Source: Pseudoduganella guangdongensis (lineage in GTDB: Bacteria; Pseudomonadota; Gammaproteobacteria; Burkholderiales; Burkholderiaceae_D). Taken from it: a DNA stretch of 64,000 nucleotides. The notes below the pieces were generated by a model that was not told where the DNA came from, did no database searches, and saw only the letters and a program-made list of their open reading frames with translations. A program made the position numbers and the translations under genes. Of this stretch, positions 58,659 to 64,000 are shown piece after piece (within the stretch, counting starts at the first letter, position 1; the number at the start of each line of letters is the position of its first letter). Location: contig NZ_WWCJ01000012.1 in the NCBI RefSeq assembly GCF_009857475.1, forward strand, positions 101,628 through 165,627. The letters run 5' to 3'.

Positions 58659-59201
58659 ATGCCAAATCCAGCCATCTTACGCCCTGCCCGGCTGGCCGAT
58701 TCTGCGGCCTTGGAAGACCTGATCCGCCGATCCGGCATCGCGCTGAGCAAAGGTTTCTATACGGAGGAGCAAGCCGCAGCCGTCACGCGGTATGTGTTTG
58801 GCGTGGACACGCAGCTGGTGGAGGATGGCACGTATTTCGTGCTGGAGCGGGAAGGACTGCTGCTCGCTTGCGGCGGGTGGAGCAAACGTGCCGCGCTGTT
58901 CGGTGGCGACCGGCACAAGTCCGGGCCGGACCCTTTGCTGGACCCGGCAACCCAGCCTGCGCGCATCCGTGCCTTCTTTGTCGACCCAGCCGTGCCGCGC
59001 CAGGGTCTGGGGCGACGCTTGATGGAGCACTGCGAGCAGGAGGCGGCACAGGCCGGTTTCACGACCCTGGAACTGGCCGCCACCCTGCCGGGCGTACCGC
59101 TTTACCGCGCCTGCGGCTTCGAGCTGGTTGAGGATTTCGCGCTGGACTTACCCGGCCCCGTTTCAATCCCCCTGTCGCGCATGCGCAAGCACCTCGCCTG
59201 A
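58659..59201 (+). CDS. GNAT-family N-acetyltransferase
   Basis: This 180-aa protein has the GNAT core: LRPARLADSAALEDLIRRSG at the N-terminus, AFFVDPAVPRQGLGRRLMEH (the acetyl-CoA-binding QGLG loop) and TLELAATLPGVPLYRACGFE at the C-terminus. It is likely a cytoplasmic acetyltransferase of unknown substrate. It starts 38 bases from the divergent solute-binding gene and ends directly before the convergent small lipoprotein gene (no gap). Confidence 0.92.
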   Translation: MPNPAILRPARLADSAALEDLIRRSGIALSKGFYTEEQAAAVTRYVFGVDTQLVEDGTYFVLEREGLLLACGGWSKRAALFGGDRHKSGPDPLLDPATQPARIRAFFVDPAVPRQGLGRRLMEHCEQEAAQAGFTTLELAATLPGVPLYRACGFELVEDFALDLPGPVSIPLSRMRKHLA

Positions 59202-59459
59202 TCAGCGTCCGCCCGAAGAAGGCAGCGAGAGGTTGGACGACGGACGGCCGGCGCGCTCCACTGCTTCGCGGTCGGCGACGGCCACGTTCTCCGTCGAGCG
59301 CTTGCGGCGCAGGTGCGAACCAGTGACCTCTTCGCGCTCTTCAGTTTGGGCCAGTCTTTGCTGGGTTGCTTTGGCCTGGCTTGGATCGTTGCTTGCTGGA
59401 TCGGAGGCGCAACCAGCAAAAAGCAAACACAGGCTGACTGCGGTCAAGGCTTTGATCAT
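59202..59459 (-). CDS. Small lipoprotein of unknown function
   Basis: This 85-aa lipoprotein starts at ATG 59459 with the lipobox LLFAGC. The mature part is charged and disordered (QRLAQTEEREEVTGSHLRRK), ending SSGGR. An upstream in-frame ATG at 59501 is less likely. It has an AT-rich upstream region with an imperfect inverted repeat (59514-59519 with 59525-59530), possibly a promoter or operator. No family is recognised. Confidence 0.75.
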   Translation of the reverse strand: MIKALTAVSLCLLFAGCASDPASNDPSQAKATQQRLAQTEEREEVTGSHLRRKRSTENVAVADREAVERAGRPSSNLSLPSSGGR

Positions 59460-59540
59460 TGTCTTAATCCCAACGGTTGAAAGGAATGCTGAGAATAGCA
59501 TAGGATAGGTAATAACATTGTAATAATGTTTATCTTCCTA

Positions 59541-61628
59541 TTAACTATTAAAGCCTCTACCTTCGGCGGCCAAGCGCGTGAGCAAAGGCGCCGGTCGCCA
59601 CGCCTCGCCATGCCGCCCAGCGGCAAATGCCGCCATGGAACGCAGCACATTGGTCAAGCCCACCGTGTCCGCATAAAACATCGGGCCGCCCCGATGCAGC
59701 GGGAATCCGTAGCCGGTCAGGTAGACCATATCGATATCGGAAGCGCGCAGGGCGATGCCCTCCTCCAGGATCAGTGCACCTTCGTTGACCAGTGCGAAGA
59801 CCAAGCGCTCAACAATTTCCTGCTCGCTGACCGCGCGCCGGGCAAGGCCCAGGGCAGCCGCATGTTGCGCGATCATCTCGTTCACCAGCGCGCTCGGGTG
59901 GGCTGTGCGGTCGCCTTCCTTGTAGTCATACCATCCTGCCATGGTTTTCTGCCCAAAGCGGCCCATTTCGCACAGCAAATCGGCGGTCTTTGAGTACACT
60001 ACTTCCGGCTTCTCGACATAGCGGCGCTTGCGGATATACCAGCCGATATCGTTGCCCGCCAGGTCGCTCATGCGGAATGGCCCCATCGGGAAACCGAAAT
60101 TCTCAATCGCCTTATCGACCTGCTCCGGCGTTGCCCCCTCCTCCAGCAGGAAGCCAGCCTGGCGGAAGTACTGTTCAATCATGCGGTTGCCGATAAAGCC
60201 ATCGCAGACGCCCGACACCACGCCGGTCTTCTTCAGCTTCTTCGCCAGGGCCATGGTGGTCGCCAGCACGTCTTTGCCGGTTTCCTTGCCGCGCACAATT
60301 TCCAGCAGTTTCATCACATTGGCCGGGCTGAAAAAGTGCATGCCCACCACGTCTTGCGGACGTTTGGTAAAGGCGGCAATCTTGTCCAGGTCCAGGGTCG
60401 AGGTGTTGGAGGCCAGGATTGCACCGGGCTTCATGACCGCGTCCAGCTGGCGGAACACGGCCTCCTTCACGGCCAGGTCCTCGAACACGGCCTCGATCAC
60501 GATGTCCGCATCGGCAATCGCGCTGTAGTCAAGCGTGCCGCTGACCAGGGCCAGGCGCTGCTCGAATTTGTCCTGTGTCAGCTTGCCCTTTTTCAGGGCG
60601 TTCTCGTAGTTCTTGCGGATGGTGGCCAGCCCTTTGTCCAGGGCCTCCTGCTTTGTCTCCAGCAGTAGCACCGGAATGCCGGCGTTGGCAAAATTCATGG
60701 CAATGCCGCCGCCCATGGTGCCGGCGCCGATAACGGCGGCTTTGGCGATGGTGCGGGTCGGCGTATCCGCCGGCACGTCAGGGATCTTGCTGGCGGCGCG
60801 TTCGGAGATGAAGGCGTGGCGCAGCGATTTGCACTCGGTGGTCTGCATCAGGTGCAGGAAGCGCTCGCGTTCGAATTTCAGGCCATCCTCAAACGCCATC
60901 GTGACGGAGGCCGCCACCGTTTCCAGGCATTCCAGCGGCGCCGGGAATGGGCCGGACGCCGCCTTCACGCTGGCGCGGCTTTGCTGCAGGAAGGCTTCAT
61001 GCCCTGGAAATTCGACTTTGCGGTCGCGCACTTTCGGCAGCGGCCGCGCATCCGCGACAGAGGCGGCAAAGTTGCATGCTTCGGCCAGCAAATCAGCGCC
61101 CGCCGGCAGCAGTTTGTCAAACAAAGCTGTCCCAGCCAGCATTTCGGACATGACCGGCGTGCCCGTGACGACCATGTTCAGCGCCATTTCCAGGCCCAGC
61201 ACGCGCGGCAGGCGCTGTGTGCCGCCAGCCCCCGGCAGCAGGCCGAGTTTCACTTCCGGCAATGCGATCTGGGCGCCCAGCAAAGCCACGCGGTAATGGC
61301 AACCCAGTGCCAGTTCCAGTCCCCCACCCATCGCTACCGAATGGATCGCTGCCACCACCGGTTTGCTGCAACCTTCCACGGCGTTGATCAGGGTGTGCAG
61401 GGTCGGTTCAGTCAACGCTTTCGCCGACCCGAATTCCTTGATATCGGCACCGCCCGAAAACGCCTTGCCGGCGCCGGTCAGGACAACAGCCTTCACCGCA
61501 TTGTCCGCCTCTGCGCGCCGAATGCCTTCAATGGCGGCAGTGCGGGTGGCCAAGCCAAGCCCGTTCACTGGGGGGTTATTCAGGGTAATAACCGCAATGG
61601 AACCTTGGACTGCGTAATCTGCACTCAT
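59541..61628 (-). CDS. FadB/FadJ-type bifunctional enoyl-CoA hydratase / 3-hydroxyacyl-CoA dehydrogenase
   Basis: This 695-aa enzyme of fatty-acid beta-oxidation begins at ATG 61628 (AAGGAAGAG upstream). The N-terminal crotonase domain (about 1-180) has FSGGADIKEFG and HSVAMGGGLELALGCHYRVA with the oxyanion residues. The NAD-binding dehydrogenase domain (about 300-480) starts AAVIGAGTMGGGIAMNFANA and includes VVGMHFFSPANVMKLLEIVR and SNTSTLDLDKIA. The C-terminal helical domain (about 485-690) includes CDGFIGNRMIEQYFRQAGFL. It appears single-gene, with the thiolase elsewhere. Confidence 0.94.
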   Translation of the reverse strand: MSADYAVQGSIAVITLNNPPVNGLGLATRTAAIEGIRRAEADNAVKAVVLTGAGKAFSGGADIKEFGSAKALTEPTLHTLINAVEGCSKPVVAAIHSVAMGGGLELALGCHYRVALLGAQIALPEVKLGLLPGAGGTQRLPRVLGLEMALNMVVTGTPVMSEMLAGTALFDKLLPAGADLLAEACNFAASVADARPLPKVRDRKVEFPGHEAFLQQSRASVKAASGPFPAPLECLETVAASVTMAFEDGLKFERERFLHLMQTTECKSLRHAFISERAASKIPDVPADTPTRTIAKAAVIGAGTMGGGIAMNFANAGIPVLLLETKQEALDKGLATIRKNYENALKKGKLTQDKFEQRLALVSGTLDYSAIADADIVIEAVFEDLAVKEAVFRQLDAVMKPGAILASNTSTLDLDKIAAFTKRPQDVVGMHFFSPANVMKLLEIVRGKETGKDVLATTMALAKKLKKTGVVSGVCDGFIGNRMIEQYFRQAGFLLEEGATPEQVDKAIENFGFPMGPFRMSDLAGNDIGWYIRKRRYVEKPEVVYSKTADLLCEMGRFGQKTMAGWYDYKEGDRTAHPSALVNEMIAQHAAALGLARRAVSEQEIVERLVFALVNEGALILEEGIALRASDIDMVYLTGYGFPLHRGGPMFYADTVGLTNVLRSMAAFAAGRHGEAWRPAPLLTRLAAEGRGFNS

Positions 61629-61883
61629 GAGTTGTCTCTTCCTTTTAATGTGGTCGGCAGGCACTTTGACAGGATTATATTTGAGTTTCCTCAAATTAAT
61701 CGAGGAGCCGGCCCCGAATTACTGCAAGCACTTGATTTCAATCAGGAATCCTATCGGGCATAAATGAACGTCAACTCCGTTTTCATTATGTCCAGACATA
61801 TTCACCACAGCTGCACGAAACTCCGGAAATCCGCTTGATGGCCAGAAATACACGGCCTAAGATCTTCGCAGGAGGGCAAAACC

Positions 61884-63626
61884 ATGAAGAATAGCATTGT
61901 GTTATCGGTCTTCATCGCCAGCCTCGCCACGCCGGCATTTGCTGCCGGGCAGGAGCTGTATGCTCCGGGGCGTATCCTGGTCGAACCGCGTGCCGGACTT
62001 GCGCTCGACGGTATGTCCAGGATGCTCCAGGTCCACGGCGGCAACAAAGCCCGCAAGCTGGGCCAGAGCAATATCCATATCATTGAACTCCCCAGAGGTT
62101 CCGAGCGCGCCATGGTGAATAAGCTCAGGAACAACCCCCACTTCAAGTACGCTGAACTGGACCGCGCGGTGCCGGTGGTTTTGACCGCCAACGACCCCTA
62201 TCTGGGCAGCGAATGGCATATCAACAAAATTGGCGCCCCAGCCGCCTGGGATAGCACGCAGGGCGCTGGCGTCACGATTGCGATCCTGGATTCAGGCGTC
62301 GATGCAGCCCAACCCGACCTCGTCGCCAACCTTGTGCCCGGCTATAACAGCTACGACAACAACACCAACACCGCCGATATCTGCGGCCACGGCACCAAAG
62401 TGGCTGGCGCGGCGGCGGCGGCAACCAATAATGGCCTGGGCGTCGCCGGTGTGGCCGGGCAAGCCAGGATCATGCCGATCCGGATTGCCTTCCTGAACAG
62501 TGGCGCCTGCTACGCCTACTTTTCCACCATGGCCAGCGGCCTGACCTGGGCCGCAGACCATGGCGCCAAAGTTGCCAATATCAGTTATGCCAGCGTGCCC
62601 AGCAGCTTTGCAGTGCAAAGTGCCGCCAACTACTTGCGCAGCAAAGGCGGGCTGCTCTTTGTTTCTGCCGGCAACTACAATCGCGACGAAGGTTTCACGC
62701 CCACCAACAGCATGATTGCCGTCTCGGCAACCACCTCGACCGACGCACGCGCCAGCTTTTCCAGCTATGGCGCCTTCGTCGGCCTGGCTGCGCCCGGCGC
62801 CAACATCTACACCACCGTCAAAGGCGGCGGCTACGGCGGCGTGAACGGCACGTCCTTCTCCAGCCCGATCACGGCGGCCGTGGCGGCGCTCGTGATGGCG
62901 GCCAACACGACACTGAATCCGGACCAGGTGCAGAACATCCTGTTCAGCACAGCGGTGGATCTGGGTACGCCCGGGCGTGACATCTATTTCGGCTACGGCC
63001 GTGTGAATGCCGCGGCTGCTGTCGCGGCGGCCCTGGCGTTGCCGCCACCAGACACCACCGCGCCAACTGCGACCGTGGCCAGCCCGCTCGCCAACAGTAC
63101 GGTGTCAGGCCTGGTGCCGGTGAGCGTGACCGCCGGCGATAATGTGGCGGTGACGCGGGTCGACCTGAAAGTCAACAACACCGTGGTCGCCTCCGACATT
63201 AGCGGCCCTTTTGGATTCATCTGGGATTCGAATGGCGTGGCGAATGGCATGAACAGCTTGGTTGCCATCGCCTATGACGCGGCCGGCAACGCCAGCACAT
63301 CCAACGCGGTCGCGGTAAACGTCGCCAACACAGTCACCAGGCCGCTGGCCGACACCGTCCCGCCAGTCGTGGCGATTGCCAACCCCTCCCCTGGCGCAGT
63401 GAATGGCATGGTCAGCATCGCCGTGAATGCATCGGACGATAGCGGCGCCGCCGGCATCTCGCTCAGCCTGTACATAGATGGCCAGTTGAAAGCATCCGGC
63501 AGCGGCTCGACCCTTTCATTCAATTGGAACTCGCGCAAGGATGCGCCGGGCAGTCACACCCTTCAGGCGGTAGCGCGCGACCAAGCCGGGAATACGGCCA
63601 GCAACACGGTCCAAGTTAATCGTTGA
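61884..63626 (+). CDS. Secreted subtilisin-like S8 serine protease with Ig-like domains
   Basis: This 580-aa exported protease has a signal peptide (about 1-20), an I9-like prodomain (about 28-95) and the subtilase domain with D136 (TIAILDSGVD), H169 (ICGHGTKVAG), oxyanion N264 (VSAGNYN) and S324 (GTSFSSPIT). Two bacterial Ig-like domains of the Big/SdrD-type follow (about 395-480 and 488-578; each begins with DTxxP...). The tail modules probably bind the surface or polymer. GGAGGG lies before the ATG. A strong terminator follows. Confidence 0.95.
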   Translation: MKNSIVLSVFIASLATPAFAAGQELYAPGRILVEPRAGLALDGMSRMLQVHGGNKARKLGQSNIHIIELPRGSERAMVNKLRNNPHFKYAELDRAVPVVLTANDPYLGSEWHINKIGAPAAWDSTQGAGVTIAILDSGVDAAQPDLVANLVPGYNSYDNNTNTADICGHGTKVAGAAAAATNNGLGVAGVAGQARIMPIRIAFLNSGACYAYFSTMASGLTWAADHGAKVANISYASVPSSFAVQSAANYLRSKGGLLFVSAGNYNRDEGFTPTNSMIAVSATTSTDARASFSSYGAFVGLAAPGANIYTTVKGGGYGGVNGTSFSSPITAAVAALVMAANTTLNPDQVQNILFSTAVDLGTPGRDIYFGYGRVNAAAAVAAALALPPPDTTAPTATVASPLANSTVSGLVPVSVTAGDNVAVTRVDLKVNNTVVASDISGPFGFIWDSNGVANGMNSLVAIAYDAAGNASTSNAVAVNVANTVTRPLADTVPPVVAIANPSPGAVNGMVSIAVNASDDSGAAGISLSLYIDGQLKASGSGSTLSFNWNSRKDAPGSHTLQAVARDQAGNTASNTVQVNR

Positions 63627-63646
63627 GTTAATATCGTTTCGCTTAT

Positions 63647-63672
63647 GGCCCGAGCAACCCGGGCCTTTTTTT
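63647..63672 (+). terminator. Rho-independent terminator of the subtilisin gene
   Basis: GGCCCG (63647-63652) pairs with CGGGCC (63660-63665), followed by seven T's (63666-63672). It lies 21 bases after the stop. Confidence 0.9.
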
Positions 63673-63850
63673 ATTTAAACTCAATATTCTTTTTCCGAAA
63701 TAGACGATACCTCCAGATAATATTCAAGTCATTGAATTAACGAAGGTTTCTTTTATTTCAGACTTAATTTCCACAGGCCAAAAAAGTTTTTCGAATAGTG
63801 CTTGCCATCATGCAAGTTACTGATTAAGATTCCCTACAGCAAGATCTGAA
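63673..63850. other. AT-rich leader before the riboswitch
   Basis: This AT-rich stretch (about 178 bases) between the subtilisin terminator and the aptamer holds no ORF. It must contain the promoter that produces the riboswitch transcript; no -10/-35 pair stands out enough to name. Confidence 0.4.
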
Positions 63851-63930
63851 ACAGGGCAAACCATCCGAAAGGGTGGGACGCAAAGTCAACGGTCTAAAGG
63901 GCTTCGGCCCCATGACGGCAGGACTGCCAG
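63851..63930 (+). promoter_or_regulatory. Cyclic-di-GMP class I (GEMM) riboswitch aptamer
   Basis: The sequence follows the GEMM-I consensus: ACAGGGCAAACC, a GAAA-tetraloop stem (CCATCC-GAAA-GGGTGG, 63861-63876), the conserved GGGACGCAAAG, then a second stem closed by TTCG (GGGCTTCGGCCC, 63899-63910) and the receptor region CATGACGGCAGGACTGCC. Downstream bases can pair with it: GCCCTGT (63957-63963) with ACAGGGC (63851-63857), and GCAGTC (63972-63977) with GACTGC (63922-63927). This suggests an expression platform with alternative folds. A CCGGC/GCCGG hairpin (63983-63996) may be a terminator whose T-run is past the window. The regulated gene lies outside. Confidence 0.9.
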
Positions 63931-64000
63931 ACAAAAGCTTCCCGGGAGGGCCGTGCGCCCTGTTGCCGGATGCAGTCTTCTACCGGCCTCGGCCGGCAGG

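Overview
The window is about 63-65% GC, densely coded and free of rRNA and tRNA genes. It carries PEP-CTERM/exosortase-type genes: a PrsT-like TPR lipoprotein, the PrsR sigma-54 response regulator, a chain-length protein, a tyrosine autokinase and short 'RRRQ' C-terminal sorting tails. With the OsmC-YcaO fusion and the many secreted proteases, this points to a betaproteobacterium of the Burkholderiales, most like Massilia/Duganella/Pseudoduganella (Oxalobacteraceae). That placement is inferred from gene content, not from a marker gene.

Layout. 1-5 kb: the end of an RND efflux operon (pump C-terminus plus OprM-type lipoprotein), then a minus-strand pair of a periplasmic solute-binding protein and a TonB receptor. 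5-7.4 kb: the OsmC-YcaO fusion. 7.4-11.6 kb: a lower-GC accessory stretch with a lectin-like two-domain protein, an NTF2-like secreted protein, a cold-shock gene followed by a striking structured 3' region, an IS256-family transposase remnant, and a small secreted protein preceded by a coupled 39-codon ORF. 11.6-14.8 kb: a very large lipoprotein joining two discoidin domains to a di-heme oxidoreductase. 14.9-17.2 kb: a protein with a PPVY/VQAK/IQR-type N-terminus, convergent with a two-gene operon of a caspase-fold peptidase candidate and a propeptide-like partner. 17.4-23 kb: an iron block (Fur box plus esterase; Fur box plus siderophore receptor plus PepSY membrane protein) enclosing a decayed T6SS tssJ-tssK fragment.

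23-28 kb: a universal stress protein, a PHA synthase, a 37-codon PBP2-anchor-like ORF overlapping rodA, and a secreted M35 metalloprotease. 28-31 kb: a hybrid histidine kinase whose stop codon overlaps the start of a small gene resembling the N-terminal domain of the neighbouring M35 protease. 31-35.4 kb: a secreted M36-like protease, a small secreted protein, a DUF900-type hydrolase and an Hpt protein. 35.5-56 kb: the exopolysaccharide/PEP-CTERM locus. It holds prsT, two C-terminally anchored surface proteins with sigma-54-type promoters, a FeeM-like N-acyl amino acid synthase with an FAD oxidase, chain-length/kinase/methyltransferase genes, and an opposing operon of glycosyltransferases, flippase, MBOAT O-acetylase and its AlgJ-like partner. 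A GNAT protein, a TPR protein and prsR close the locus. 56-63.6 kb: nadB, a solute-binding protein, a GNAT acetyltransferase, a small lipoprotein, a FadB/FadJ-type beta-oxidation enzyme and a secreted subtilisin. 63.85 kb to the end: a class I cyclic-di-GMP riboswitch whose target gene lies outside the window.

Most distinctive items: (1) three hairpins of identical architecture with a shared GCAGATAG loop downstream of the cold-shock gene; (2) two independent cases where a propeptide-like domain is encoded apart from its likely protease (M35, and the caspase-fold peptidase); (3) a PBP2 membrane-anchor microprotein fused by overlap to rodA; (4) a FeeM/FAD-oxidase pair inside the PEP-CTERM locus.
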